Shown here piece by piece: positions 40,546 through 49,769 of a stretch of DNA of 53,229 nt. A program made the position numbers and the translations under genes. The notes below the pieces were generated by a model, which ran no database searches, had not been told where the DNA came from, and was given only the letters and a program-made list of their open reading frames with translations. Source of the DNA: Clostridia bacterium (GTDB taxonomy: Bacteria > Bacillota > Clostridia > Oscillospirales > CAG-272); the NCBI GenBank assembly GCA_017532025.1, contig JAFXJX010000035.1:1-53229 (forward strand), written 5' to 3'. Numbering within the stretch: the first letter of the stretch is position 1; the number at the start of each line of letters is the position of its first letter.

Positions 40546-41274
40546 TCAATCGCAGTTTTCCCAGTTGTGGTAAACATTCTGCACGTCATCGTCGTCTTCG
40601 AGATGCTCGAGCATCTTGTTCATGTTTTCAATATCCTTCTCATCGGTCAGTTCAATGTAAGAGGAAGGAATCTTGTCTTCTTCCGCCGAAAGGATCACAT
40701 AACCCTTGGCAATCAAAGCATCGCGTACCGCGGCAAGATCGTTGACCTCTGTGGTCACTTCAAACGCACCGTCTTCTGCCGAAAAATCGGAAGCGCCTGC
40801 TTCAAGAGCATCTTCCATCAGCTGGTCTTCATCCTTCACGGAAGCCGCGTCCACCACGATCACACCGGCATCGGTGAACATATAGGAAACGCATCCGCTC
40901 GAGCCGAGGTTGCCGCCGAACTTGTCAAAATAGTGGCGCACGTTGCCGGCGGTGCGGTTTTTGTTGTCGGTCGCAGTGGTCACGATCACGGCAACGCCCG
41001 AAGGACCGTAGCCTTCATAGGTGATCTCGTCGTAGTTGACCGCTTCGTTGCCCGAATATTTTTCAATCACGCGCTTGATGTTGTCGTTGGGCACGTTCAG
41101 GCTCTTTGCCTTGGTAATAAGGTCAGCAAGCTTGCCGTTCGAAACAGGATCGGGACCGCCGTCGCGGATGGCAATTGCCATTTCCTTGCCGATCTTGGTG
41201 AAGACTTTCGCTCTTTGCGCGTCAGTCTTTTCTTTTTTGTGCATTATGTTTTTCCATTTGCTATGTCCGGACAT
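40546..41274 (-). CDS. yebC: YebC/PmpR family transcriptional regulator
   Basis: A 242-residue protein with the full TACO1/YebC family pattern: SGHSKWKNIMHKKEKTDAQRAKVFTKIGKEM at the start (in part), then YEGYGPSGVAVIVTTATDNKNRTA, then a C-terminal acidic segment. Members were first called transcription regulators; some act in translation of proline-rich stretches. Located 26 bases after argS and likely co-transcribed. Confidence 0.94.
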   Translation of the reverse strand: MSGHSKWKNIMHKKEKTDAQRAKVFTKIGKEMAIAIRDGGPDPVSNGKLADLITKAKSLNVPNDNIKRVIEKYSGNEAVNYDEITYEGYGPSGVAVIVTTATDNKNRTAGNVRHYFDKFGGNLGSSGCVSYMFTDAGVIVVDAASVKDEDQLMEDALEAGASDFSAEDGAFEVTTEVNDLAAVRDALIAKGYVILSAEEDKIPSSYIELTDEKDIENMNKMLEHLEDDDDVQNVYHNWENCD

Positions 41275-41300
41275 ATCGTTATCTTCCTTTCAATGTGAAG

Positions 41301-42989
41301 TTAAATTTTTTCGGGAGTTTTCAGGCAGATCAGCGAAAGCGCGCTGGAAAGCACGGTACGTGTGGCTTTCACCATCATCGCGCGCGAAGTATTGACAGTG
41401 CCGTCTTTTTCCATGATGCGGCATTCCTGATAGAACTTGTTAAAGGCAGTTGCCACGTCAAGAATATAGCGAGTCACCACAGAGGGCTCATGCTCACGAA
41501 GCGCATTCTTGACCACCTCGCCAAAGCGCGAAAGGGTCTTGGCAATCGCAAATTCATAGGGAGAATCGTAGCGGATCGCATCGCAGGAAAGCTCACCCGT
41601 CTTTTCAAGAATTGAGGAGCAGCGCGCATAGGTGTACTGCGCATAAGGGCCTGTATTGCCGTCAAAGGAAAGCGCATCGTCCATGTTAAAATCACTGTCC
41701 TTAATTCTGCCGTTCAAGAGATAATAGAAAACAACGGCACCCACGCCAACCGCTTTTGCGGTTTCTTCTTTGTTTTCAAGATCAGGATTCTTTTCATTGA
41801 TCACCGAAAGGCACTTGTCAATGGCGGTATCAAAGAGATCGCGCAGAAGAATCACGTTGCCGGTACGGGTCGCAAGCTTCGCGCCGCCGATCGAAAGCGT
41901 GCCGTAAGGCACGTGAACCAGCTTGTCCGCCCAATCGTAGCCCATCATTTCCACAACCTTGAACCACTGTGCAAAGTGCAGACTCTGACCCGAGGAGGTT
42001 ACATAAATGCACTTGTCAAAATCATATGTGCGCTTTCTGTAAACCGCCGCCGCAATGTCGCGGGTTGGATACAGCGTAGAGCCGTCGCGCTTCAGGATCA
42101 GACAAGGCGGCATGCCGTATTCTTCCAGATTCACGATGGTTGCGCCGTCGTCAATCGTGAGAAGACCTTTTTCGCGCATCAGATCGATCTGTTCCTGCAT
42201 CTTGTCGGTATAGAACGCTTCGCCGTTGTAGGAATCAAATTCAATGCCGAGAAGATCGTAGGTTTTCTTATATTCAGCAAGAGAGATCGCAATGATCTTC
42301 TTCCAGATAGCAATGTTTTCAGCATCGCCAAGCTCCATCTTGTGGAATTCGGCGCGCGCTTCTTCGTTGAGAGACGGATCTTTTTCGGCTTCCTCGTGGA
42401 ATTTTACGTAAATTGCCACAAGATCGTCAATGCCTGCCGTATCAAGGCTTTCCACCGAGCTGAAGCGGCGCAAAGCGCAAATGATCTTGCCGAACTGTGT
42501 GCCCCAGTCACCGAGGTGGTTGATGCCCACGCAGGTGTAACCCGAAAACTCGTGAAGCTTTTTGAGCGAATGACCGATCACAGTCGTGCCGAGGTGTCCG
42601 ATATGGAAAGGCTTTGCCACGTTGGGCGAGGAATAGTCAAGCACGCAGACCTTGCCCTTGCCGTCTTCGTTTTTACCGTAATCTTCGCCTTTTTCAAGCA
42701 CTTTTTTCACCACTTCGGCATAATACTCACCGCTGATGGTAAAATTGAGGTAACCACCGGTTGCCACCGCTTTGGCAACACCCGCAACCGAAAGGCGCTC
42801 CGCAAAATCCTTTGCGATCATCACGGGAGATTTGCGCATCACCTTGGCAAACTTAAAGCAAGGAAGCGCAAGGTCGCCAAGCGTCGCATCGGGCGGATAT
42901 TCCAAAGATGCCGCAATATCAGAAGCGTCAACCGCGCCACCAGAAAGCTTCGCCACCTCTTCGGCAATCTTCTTCTTGAGTTCTGTCAT
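41301..42989 (-). CDS. argS: arginyl-tRNA synthetase
   Basis: A 562-residue class I synthetase that charges tRNA-Arg. The HIGH box is AKPFHIGHLGTTVIGHSL (about residues 129-146); the N-terminal Add-1 domain precedes it. Arg-specific stretches such as YVTSSGQSLHFAQWFKVVEMMGY and a C-terminal DALR-type anticodon domain (GPYAQYTYARCSSIL) follow. There is no KMSKS box, as usual for this family. Its ribosome site is GAGGA, and it has its own promoter. Confidence 0.97.
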   Translation of the reverse strand: MTELKKKIAEEVAKLSGGAVDASDIAASLEYPPDATLGDLALPCFKFAKVMRKSPVMIAKDFAERLSVAGVAKAVATGGYLNFTISGEYYAEVVKKVLEKGEDYGKNEDGKGKVCVLDYSSPNVAKPFHIGHLGTTVIGHSLKKLHEFSGYTCVGINHLGDWGTQFGKIICALRRFSSVESLDTAGIDDLVAIYVKFHEEAEKDPSLNEEARAEFHKMELGDAENIAIWKKIIAISLAEYKKTYDLLGIEFDSYNGEAFYTDKMQEQIDLMREKGLLTIDDGATIVNLEEYGMPPCLILKRDGSTLYPTRDIAAAVYRKRTYDFDKCIYVTSSGQSLHFAQWFKVVEMMGYDWADKLVHVPYGTLSIGGAKLATRTGNVILLRDLFDTAIDKCLSVINEKNPDLENKEETAKAVGVGAVVFYYLLNGRIKDSDFNMDDALSFDGNTGPYAQYTYARCSSILEKTGELSCDAIRYDSPYEFAIAKTLSRFGEVVKNALREHEPSVVTRYILDVATAFNKFYQECRIMEKDGTVNTSRAMMVKATRTVLSSALSLICLKTPEKI

Positions 42990-43045
42990 ATAAGATCCTC
43001 TTTCTTCGGCGGATAAGACCGCCTCATAAAATCACATACACAATT

Positions 43046-43074
43046 ATAATAGCACAAATAAAGCGTGATTTCAA
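43046..43074 (-). promoter_or_regulatory. Promoter of argS-yebC
   Basis: Minus strand TTGAAA (43069-43074), 17 bases, TATTAT (43046-43051) with TG-C before it. Confidence 0.72.
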
Positions 43075-43129
43075 TACCAATTTCGATAATTTCGCAAAAA
43101 TCATGATCATAGCGTTTGATATAACAAAA

Positions 43130-43167
43130 AAAGAGAGCACACGTCATTTTATGACATATACTCTCTT
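43130..43167 (-). terminator. Terminator after the remnant upstream of argS
   Basis: Stem AAGAGAG / CTCTCTT with an inner GTCAT / ATGAC helix. On the minus strand it ends CTCTCTTTTTTTG. Confidence 0.75.
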
Positions 43168-43266
43168 GCTTTATTGCGTTTGCGTTTGATTGCCTTCACC
43201 GTCGTACACATACTCGCAAAGCCGGTTGTAGGAATTGGTGCCTCATAACGCCAAACGATAAAGCCC
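43149..43266 (-). pseudogene. C-terminal coding remnant (unknown family)
   Basis: The minus strand has an open stretch ending in TAA (43149-43151) that reads FIVWRYEAPIPTTGFASM, then CTTVKAIKRKRNKAREYMS. Its basic C-terminus and position before a proper terminator suggest the tail of a lost gene. Family unknown. The start is missing. Confidence 0.45.
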
Positions 43267-43286
43267 CCGAGAATCTCGGGGGCTTA
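43262..43286 (-). terminator. Terminator-like palindrome after the RDD gene
   Basis: AAGCCCCCGAGA-A-TCTCGGGGGCTT, perfect 12-bp arms, with little T run. It could stop RDD transcripts. Confidence 0.6.
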
Positions 43287-43331
43287 GAGTGCAAACAAAA
43301 GAAATTCCTCACAAGTTTTTTATTATGGTGC

Positions 43332-43733
43332 TTAACGAAGAGTAACGTCAGTTTGGCACAAACGATCTCCAAGCCGCGGTCGACCAAGCAGAATCATGAT
43401 AATTTCAACCGGCATCAAAACCAAAGTCACGTTACGGAACAGCCGTTGATACCACTTGGCTTTCCATCCGGTTTTGCAACTTACCACTTGGATATGCATA
43501 AGTCGCTTTCCTATACCGATCAGATCCTTAGAAAGTAAAACTACCATGAAACACCGTGAAAAAAGAAAACGCGGATTGATAGTGCCTAAGATTTCCAACT
43601 CGTGCAGAAATGCCACTACAAAAGCAACGAAAAAACAAGAAATTGCACCATCGATCGTATAGGCTACAAAACGCTTGATATCGCTTGACCTCAGAGTAAA
43701 AGAATAGCTTGTGTTGTTTAAATTGTTATTCAT
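43332..43733 (-). CDS. RDD family membrane protein
   Basis: A 133-residue protein with three predicted membrane spans. The R-D-D pattern is visible as KRFVAYTIDGAI (residues 21-32), GIGKRLMHIQVV (about 70-81) and the C-terminal RPRLGDRL. RDD proteins are often linked to ion exchange or act as accessory membrane proteins; function here is unknown. Its promoter is a consensus type. It stands alone. Confidence 0.78.
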   Translation of the reverse strand: MNNNLNNTSYSFTLRSSDIKRFVAYTIDGAISCFFVAFVVAFLHELEILGTINPRFLFSRCFMVVLLSKDLIGIGKRLMHIQVVSCKTGWKAKWYQRLFRNVTLVLMPVEIIMILLGRPRLGDRLCQTDVTLR

Positions 43734-43791
43734 ATCGTTTCCTCCGTTGATGACTTGGAGTTGAATTGTTTTCTAACGTTTATCTAATCTT

Positions 43792-43820
43792 ATTATATCA
43801 CATATTGGTATTTCTGTCAA
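43792..43820 (-). promoter_or_regulatory. Promoter of the RDD gene
   Basis: Minus strand TTGACA (43815-43820), 17 bases, TATAAT (43792-43797). Confidence 0.85.
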
Positions 43821-43862
43821 GGCACGGAAATTTCGAAAAAACCATTTTCTTTTCAAAAAACA

Positions 43863-43891
43863 TTGAAAAAAACAAAACTTTGTGTTAAAAT
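43863..43891 (+). promoter_or_regulatory. Promoter of the esterase gene
   Basis: TTGAAA (43863-43868), 17 bases, TAAAAT (43886-43891). Confidence 0.75.
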
Positions 43892-43937
43892 AAGCTAAAA
43901 TAAACAAAAAAATTTACCAACTCACAAGGAGACTATT

Positions 43938-44717
43938 ATGGCTCTGATTCATCTTAATTTTCACTCGGACGTGCTTCGCATGGCTGTGTCCTGCGACGTG
44001 ATTCTTCCGCAAAAAAGCAGAAATCTGATCGGCATGAAAACCGAAGCCACCGAAACCTACCCCACCCTTTGGCTTTTGCACGGCCTTTCTGACGACCACA
44101 CCATCTGGCAGCGCCGCACCTCGATCGAGCGCTACGCCGCCGAGCGCGGCATTGCCGTTGTGATGCCCAACTGTGAAAGAAGCTGGTATTGCGACATGAA
44201 ATACGGCGGCGCGTTTTTCACATTCCTCACCGACGAGCTACCTGCCGTTTGCCGCAGCTTTTTCAAGGGTATGTCGGCAGAGCGCGACATGAACCTCATC
44301 GCCGGCCTTTCGATGGGCGGCTACGGCGCTTTGAAATGTGCCCTCACCTACCCCGAGCGTTACCGCGCTGCCGCTTCTCTTTCGGGTGCTGTGGACATTG
44401 CCGCCTGCGTTGACGGCAAAAGCCTGATGAGCGAAGCGTATTGGTATTCAGTCCTTGGTGATTTTGATAAAATCCGCGGCAGCAAAAACGACCTTTTCCA
44501 CATCGCCACTCTCGCCGCCGAAAAAGAAAACCTCCCCGCGCTTTACCTTTGGTGCGGCACCGAAGACTTTCTTCTCGACTCGAACCGCAAGCTGAAAGCA
44601 CACCTTGACACCCTTGGCATCGCTCACACCTATGAGGAAAGCCAAGGCAACCACGGCTGGGGCTGGTGGGATCTGCATATTCAGGACGCACTCCGCTTTT
44701 TCTTTGACAAAAAATAA
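43938..44717 (+). CDS. alpha/beta-hydrolase esterase (esterase D / EstA-like)
   Basis: A 259-residue serine hydrolase. LLHGLSDDHTIW (oxyanion part), nucleophile GLSMGGYGALK (Ser about 119), acid loop TEDFLLDSN (Asp) and His in NHGWGWWD fit the esterase-D/tributyrin-esterase group. These enzymes cut acyl esters such as those of glycans, or S-formylglutathione. No signal peptide: cytoplasmic. AAGGAG lies six bases before the ATG. Substrate unknown. Confidence 0.87.
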   Translation: MALIHLNFHSDVLRMAVSCDVILPQKSRNLIGMKTEATETYPTLWLLHGLSDDHTIWQRRTSIERYAAERGIAVVMPNCERSWYCDMKYGGAFFTFLTDELPAVCRSFFKGMSAERDMNLIAGLSMGGYGALKCALTYPERYRAAASLSGAVDIAACVDGKSLMSEAYWYSVLGDFDKIRGSKNDLFHIATLAAEKENLPALYLWCGTEDFLLDSNRKLKAHLDTLGIAHTYEESQGNHGWGWWDLHIQDALRFFFDKK

Positions 44718-44737
44718 TATTTTTTCGTGAATACGTC

Positions 44738-44766
44738 TTGTTTTTATTGCAAAAGAGTATTATAAT
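44738..44766 (+). promoter_or_regulatory. Promoter of ilvE
   Basis: TTGTTT (44738-44743), 17 bases, TATAAT (44761-44766). The 60-base leader is too short for a T-box. Confidence 0.72.
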
Positions 44767-44829
44767 ACAAGTTAGTAAGAAACATAAAGGACAAAGATGC
44801 GAAAAGCATCTCATAGGAAAGGACGCATT

Positions 44830-45900
44830 ATGCTTAACATCCGTTACGAACTCACACAGAACAAAAAAGAAAAACCCGATTATAATAAACTCGGCTTCGG
44901 TCAGTATTTCACCGACCATATGTTTTTGATGAACTATTCCACCGAAAAGGGCTGGCACGATGCCCGCATCGTTCCCTACGGTCCGCTCTCTCTCGACCCT
45001 GCTTGCGCTGTATTCCACTACGCACAGGAAATGTTTGAGGGCATGAAGGCGTATAAGACCGCTGACGGCACCATTCAGCTCTTCCGCCCCATGAAGAACA
45101 TTGAAAGAATGAACAACACCAACGAAAGAATGTGCATTCCCAAGGTGGATCCCGATGACATTCTCGAAGCCATCAAGGCAGTCGTTGCCGTTGACGCCGA
45201 TTGGGTGCCCGAAGAAGAAGGCAAGTCGCTCTACATCCGTCCCTTCATCTTCGCAACCGACGCAAGACTCGGCGTGCATCCCTCTCACACCTATCTCTTC
45301 GCGATTATTCTCTTGCCTGTCGGTGCATACTATGCCAGCGGCATCAATCCGGTTAAGATCTGCATCGAACGCGAATACGTCCGCGCTGTTAAGGGCGGCA
45401 CAGGCTACGCCAAGGTAGGCGGCAACTACGCATCCTCGCTCAAGGGTCAGGAAAAGGCAGAGTCTATGGGCTACGCTCAGGTACTCTGGCTCGACGGTAT
45501 TGAAAGAAAATACATCGACGAAGTGGGCGCGATGAATGTGTTCTTCGTGATTGACGGCGAAGTCATCACCCCCGCCCTCAACGAAGGCAACATTCTACCC
45601 GGCGTTACCCGCGCTTCGGCAATTGGGCTTTTGAAGAGCTGGGGACTGACCGTAACCGAGCGTCGTCTTGCCATTGACGAAGTGCTTTCTGCTGCCGCAG
45701 ATGGCAAGCTCAACGAAGCGTTCGGCACAGGTACTGCCGCTGTTATCTCTCCGATTGGCGAGCTCAACGACGGCGGTGTGAAGCATATCATCAACAACGG
45801 CGAGATCGGCACGATCTCCAAGCGTCTTTACGATACCCTCACAGGCATTCAGTGGGGTACTGTGGAAGACACCCTCGGCTGGACAGTCAAGGTACAGTAA
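44830..45900 (+). CDS. ilvE: branched-chain amino acid aminotransferase
   Basis: A 356-residue PLP enzyme of fold type IV that swaps amino groups between 2-oxoglutarate and Leu/Ile/Val. The catalytic Lys is in YAKVGGNYASSLKG (about residues 196-209); earlier FHYAQEMFEGMKAY and later LDGIERKYIDEVGAMNVF and GVTRASAIGLLKSWG are family motifs. The start is the ATG at 44830 with AGGAAAGGA ahead of it; an upstream ATG at 44797 is in frame but has no ribosome site. Strong promoter and terminator bracket it. Confidence 0.95.
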   Translation: MLNIRYELTQNKKEKPDYNKLGFGQYFTDHMFLMNYSTEKGWHDARIVPYGPLSLDPACAVFHYAQEMFEGMKAYKTADGTIQLFRPMKNIERMNNTNERMCIPKVDPDDILEAIKAVVAVDADWVPEEEGKSLYIRPFIFATDARLGVHPSHTYLFAIILLPVGAYYASGINPVKICIEREYVRAVKGGTGYAKVGGNYASSLKGQEKAESMGYAQVLWLDGIERKYIDEVGAMNVFFVIDGEVITPALNEGNILPGVTRASAIGLLKSWGLTVTERRLAIDEVLSAAADGKLNEAFGTGTAAVISPIGELNDGGVKHIINNGEIGTISKRLYDTLTGIQWGTVEDTLGWTVKVQ

Positions 45901-45907
45901 CCAAATC

Positions 45908-45942
45908 AAAAGGGAGCGTCAAAATACCACGCTCCCTTTTTT
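45908..45942 (+). terminator. Terminator of ilvE
   Basis: Perfect 12-bp stem AAAAGGGAGCGT / ACGCTCCCTTTT with loop CAAAATACC, then TT. Confidence 0.88.
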
Positions 45943-45965
45943 ACACCAAACCAAAGAGGAACCTT

Positions 45966-47087
45966 ATGGTCAAACGATTTTTCAAAAAATGGCATGAATA
46001 CTGCCCGATCTACACTATCGTCGTGCTGATGCTGCTTCCCGTCACCCTTCTTTTGCATATTCTCAGCATCTTAATTCCTGCATTTGCTGATTTTGTCAAC
46101 CGCGTACCCGCGCAAGCCGTGCGCTTTCTCCTTGCCAAAATCACCGGCATTCTTCCCTTTTCGCTTGCCGAGATTCTCTTTATCATTCTCATTCCGCTTG
46201 CTGTTTTTGGCATGGTGGTTTCTTTCAAGCTTGCCAAGAAGGAAGATCCCAAGCCCTCTCGCTACTATCTTTCCTCACTCCTCGGCGCGTTTGTCACCTT
46301 GTATATCCTCTTTGTCTTTACCCTTGGTACGTCCTATTTCACCACCACGATTGACAAAGAGCTCGCCCTTGACAAAAACAAAATCACCAAGGAAGAGCTC
46401 TTTGAAACAGCAAATGAAGTCAGAATCCAAGCCGAAAAAGAGCTTGATCAGCTTTTCTTCCGAGAAGACGGAAGCTCAGTCATGCCGTACGATCTTGATA
46501 CCTTAAACGATAAACTCAACCAAACCTATGAAAAAATTGCATTGAAGTACGACTTTATCCCCGACCTTTCCTCAAACGTCAAGCCGATTCTTTTGAGCCG
46601 CGCCTTAACCTATACGCATATGTCGGGGCTTTACACCTATATGACAGGCGAAGCGAACATCAACACGCATTTCCCCGACAGCACACTGCCCTTCACCATG
46701 GCACACGAAATGGCGCACCAGAGGGGCATTGCGCGCGAGGATGAAGCAAATTTTGTGGCATTTCTCGTCACCATGGAAAGCAACGACCCCTATATCCGCT
46801 ACAGCGGCTATTATGAGATCTTCAAGTATTTTGTCAATGCTCTGTACGATACCGACCATAGTCTTTTTAAAGAGCTCTATGCCCGAACAGACAATAGACT
46901 GATTGGCGAAATCCTTGCCTTCAACGAGTTTTTCAAACCGTATCAAAACAGCACCGCCGCCACCGTTACGGGAACCATCAACAACGCGTATCAACAGATC
47001 CAAGGCGTGGAAGAAGGCATTGCCAGCTACGGCCTTGTGGTGGATCTCACCGTGGCATACCATAAAAAGAACGGCTCGCTCGACTGA
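45966..47087 (+). CDS. DUF3810 family membrane protein with HExxH motif
   Basis: A 373-residue protein with three membrane spans in the first 130 residues and a large domain with TMAHEMAHQRGIAREDEANFVAFL (about residues 240-262, quoted in part). The HEMAH sequence is the HExxH zinc-peptidase motif; DUF3810 proteins are predicted membrane metalloproteases but none has a proven substrate. GAGG sits five bases before the ATG (AAAGAGGAACCTT). No promoter was clear; it may be served by read-through from ilvE or a weak one. Confidence 0.84.
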   Translation: MVKRFFKKWHEYCPIYTIVVLMLLPVTLLLHILSILIPAFADFVNRVPAQAVRFLLAKITGILPFSLAEILFIILIPLAVFGMVVSFKLAKKEDPKPSRYYLSSLLGAFVTLYILFVFTLGTSYFTTTIDKELALDKNKITKEELFETANEVRIQAEKELDQLFFREDGSSVMPYDLDTLNDKLNQTYEKIALKYDFIPDLSSNVKPILLSRALTYTHMSGLYTYMTGEANINTHFPDSTLPFTMAHEMAHQRGIAREDEANFVAFLVTMESNDPYIRYSGYYEIFKYFVNALYDTDHSLFKELYARTDNRLIGEILAFNEFFKPYQNSTAATVTGTINNAYQQIQGVEEGIASYGLVVDLTVAYHKKNGSLD

Positions 47088-47215
47088 TACCAAACCGAAA
47101 ACGTCGCATATACTGAAAGCGAAAAGACGGCAAACATCACTTGTTTTTACCGTTCTAAAAAAACAAGAATTATTTTCCGAAATTCACATTTGTTCACATC
47201 CCGTTCACACTTTCG

Positions 47216-47224
47216 TGCTATACT
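47216..47224 (+). promoter_or_regulatory. Possible extended -10 promoter of murA
   Basis: TG-C-TATACT at 47216-47224. No clear -35 at 17 bases. The leader that follows holds a 17-codon frame (47268-47321) without a ribosome site. Confidence 0.5.
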
Positions 47225-47365
47225 GTAAACAGTTTAAAAAGGCTTGTTTTTGGCGATTGTTTTTTTATGAAAAAATCAATCCCATTACCCCTCGATCCGT
47301 CTTTTCTCTTAAGTTTTTGACAAAGGAGTTTCGCAGGAATCACAAAGAAGCGATAAGCGTATCCC

Positions 47366-48637
47366 ATGGAAAAAATAGTTATTTGCGGCAAAAAACCGCT
47401 GTACGGCACCATCGACATTGCGGGCATGAAAAATGCCGCGTTGCCGATTCTGTTTGCTACCGTGCTTGTCGGCGGAAAATTTTATATTGAAAATCTGCCG
47501 GATGTCAGCGATATCAATCTGACACTCGATATTCTCACGCGCCTTGGCGCATCCTGTGTACGAAACGGCAGCGTTACCGAAATCGACACGACCGACATCG
47601 ACCCCACCACCGAGCTTCCTTTGGATGTGGTCAAAAAAATGCGCGCGTCTTACTATCTTGTAGGCGCAGAGCTTGGCCGTTACAGCAAAGCGCACGTCGG
47701 TTATCCCGGCGGATGTGATTTTGGCACGCGCCCGATCGACCAGCACTTAAAATGCTTCCGCACGCTTGGCGCTACTGCCGATGTCAACGGCGGCTATATC
47801 GAAGCCTACGCCAAAGACGGTCTTTACGGCAACCATATTTTCTTTGACGTTGTTTCGGTCGGTGCTACCGTAAACGCCATTCTTGCCGCCACGCGGGCAG
47901 ACGGCTTCACCGTCATTGAAAATGCCGCACGCGAGCCGCACATCGTTGCGCTTGCCAGCTTTCTCAATATGTGCGGCGCACACATCACAGGTGCCGGTAC
48001 AGACACCATCAAAATCCGCGGAGAAAAAGAGCTCCACGGCTCCTCTTACGATATCATCCCCGATATGATTGAAGCAGGCACCTACATGGTTGCCGTAGCC
48101 GCCGCAGGCGGCAGAGTAATGATCCGCAACATCATTCCCAAGCACATGGAATCGGTTACGGCAAAGCTTGTGGAAATGGGTGTTACGGTCAACATAGGCG
48201 ACGATTACGCCGAAATCATACGCGACCCCGAAAAACCGCTTTCGCGCATCATGGTCAAGGCAGTTCCCTACCCCGGTTTCCCCACCGATATGCAACCGCA
48301 GATTTGCGCACTCACCTGCCAGGCAGAAGGCACAAGCTACGTATCCGAAGGTGTGTGGGATAACCGTTTCCGCTATGTGGAAGAGCTCATGCGTATGGGC
48401 GCTCACATTCTTGTGGAGGGCAAAACCGCCATTGTAGAGGGCGGCGTACCCCTGAAGGGCACGCAAGTCAGTGCAGTGGATCTGCGCGGCGGTGCCGCCG
48501 TGATCATCGCAGCCCTTGCCGCCGAAGGCATTACGGTAATCGACAATATCGTTCTGATCGAGCGTGGTTATGACGATATCGTCGGCAAGCTTTCAGCCGT
48601 CGGTGCCGACATCCGCAAGGTATCTTTTCCCGATTAA
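47366..48637 (+). CDS. murA: UDP-N-acetylglucosamine 1-carboxyvinyltransferase
   Basis: A 423-residue enzyme making the first committed step of peptidoglycan synthesis: it adds enolpyruvate to UDP-GlcNAc. The active-site Cys lies in GGCDFGTRPIDQH (about residue 115), and IAGMKNAALP (N-terminus), KIRGEKELHGSSYDIIPDMIEAGTYM and FPTDMQPQ follow in family order. Length is normal. The ribosome site before the ATG is weak (AAAGAAG, 13 bases), while a better AAAGGAG lies about 40 bases upstream. It ends at a strong terminator. Confidence 0.96.
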   Translation: MEKIVICGKKPLYGTIDIAGMKNAALPILFATVLVGGKFYIENLPDVSDINLTLDILTRLGASCVRNGSVTEIDTTDIDPTTELPLDVVKKMRASYYLVGAELGRYSKAHVGYPGGCDFGTRPIDQHLKCFRTLGATADVNGGYIEAYAKDGLYGNHIFFDVVSVGATVNAILAATRADGFTVIENAAREPHIVALASFLNMCGAHITGAGTDTIKIRGEKELHGSSYDIIPDMIEAGTYMVAVAAAGGRVMIRNIIPKHMESVTAKLVEMGVTVNIGDDYAEIIRDPEKPLSRIMVKAVPYPGFPTDMQPQICALTCQAEGTSYVSEGVWDNRFRYVEELMRMGAHILVEGKTAIVEGGVPLKGTQVSAVDLRGGAAVIIAALAAEGITVIDNIVLIERGYDDIVGKLSAVGADIRKVSFPD

Positions 48638-48641
48638 ATGC

Positions 48642-48680
48642 AAGAATGGTGAATTTCTCTTTTTGAAATTCACCATTCTT
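48642..48680 (+). terminator. Terminator of murA
   Basis: Perfect 16-bp stem AAGAATGGTGAATTTC / GAAATTCACCATTCTT, loop TCTTTTT. Confidence 0.88.
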
Positions 48681-48705
48681 TATCCCACAAAGAAAGGCAT
48701 TTGCC

Positions 48706-49680
48706 ATGCAGATCATCAAAATCAAGAAAAATGATGCCGGTCAAAGGCTGGATAAATTCTTAACCAAAGCACTTCCCGCCCTGCCCACATCGCTTCTTTA
48801 CAAGTACATACGCCTAAAAAAAACCAAATTAAACCGCAAGCGCTGTGAAGCCAACACCGTTCTCACCGAGGGCGATGAGATCACGCTTTTCATCAAAGAC
48901 GAATTTTTTGAAAAGAAAAGCGAGGACGCATTCCGCATCCTTACGCCAAAGATCGACGTGATATATGAAGATGAAAACATTCTGCTCGTCAACAAACGCG
49001 CGGGCATGATTGTCCATTCCGACGATAAAGAGGACACAAACACCCTGATCTCACATATCAAGGCCTATCTTTTCCGAAAAGGTGAGTATGATCCCGACAA
49101 CGAGCAAAGCTTTTCCCCCGCCCTTTGCAACCGCATCGACCGCAACACCTGCGGCATCGTGATTGCCGCTAAAAACGCAGAAGCCTTGCGTGTGATCAAC
49201 GAAAAGATCAAAGAAAGAAGCATCAAAAAGAAATACCTCGCCGCCGCCCATGGGCTTTTTGACAAAAAAGAAGACACCCTGCGCGGCTATCTCACGAAGG
49301 ATTCCGATAAAAACCTCGTCACCGTCTATACCAAAAAGCCGAAGGATGCGCCCTCGCACGAGATCAAGGAAATCATCACCAAATACCGCACGCTTGCCGA
49401 AAAAAACGGCAATACCCTGCTTGAAGTGGAGCTTGTCACAGGCAGAACACACCAGATCCGCGCGCACTTTTCCTCAATCAACCATCCGCTTGTGGGGGAC
49501 GGCAAATACGGCATCAACAAAAACGACCGCGCCAAGGGCTATAAGTTTCAAGCCCTCTGCTCCTATCAGGTCACCTTTGACTTTCCTGCCGAGGGTATCT
49601 TAAGCAATCTCGCGGGCAAAACCTTTTCTCTCAAAAAAGACTCCGTTTGGTTTGTTAAAGACCTTTTTGGATGGAGTTAA
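48706..49680 (+). CDS. RluA family pseudouridine synthase
   Basis: A 324-residue enzyme that isomerises uridine in rRNA or tRNA. An S4 domain (residues 13-65: AGQRLDKFLTKALP, LLYKYIRLKKTKLN) precedes the catalytic domain, with the catalytic Asp in LCNRIDRNTCGIVIAA (about residues 140-156). GRTHQIRAHF and HPLVGDGKYG are typical. AAAGG precedes the ATG by eight bases. The exact target is unknown. Confidence 0.9.
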   Translation: MQIIKIKKNDAGQRLDKFLTKALPALPTSLLYKYIRLKKTKLNRKRCEANTVLTEGDEITLFIKDEFFEKKSEDAFRILTPKIDVIYEDENILLVNKRAGMIVHSDDKEDTNTLISHIKAYLFRKGEYDPDNEQSFSPALCNRIDRNTCGIVIAAKNAEALRVINEKIKERSIKKKYLAAAHGLFDKKEDTLRGYLTKDSDKNLVTVYTKKPKDAPSHEIKEIITKYRTLAEKNGNTLLEVELVTGRTHQIRAHFSSINHPLVGDGKYGINKNDRAKGYKFQALCSYQVTFDFPAEGILSNLAGKTFSLKKDSVWFVKDLFGWS

Positions 49681-49711
49681 CTGCTTTTTTATTTATCGAC
49701 CCATATTGATA

Positions 49712-49740
49712 TTGACTTTATTTCCTAAATCTGTTATAAT
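49712..49740 (+). promoter_or_regulatory. Promoter of the first solute-binding lipoprotein
   Basis: TTGACT (49712-49717), 17 bases, TATAAT (49735-49740) with TG before it. Confidence 0.8.
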
Positions 49741-49769
49741 TGAAATATTAAAAAACAAGGAGAAAAACA

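Noticed and set aside
47268..47321. 17-codon frame in the murA leader as a leader peptide
   Set aside because: There is no ribosome site and no run of regulatory codons or alternative hairpins.
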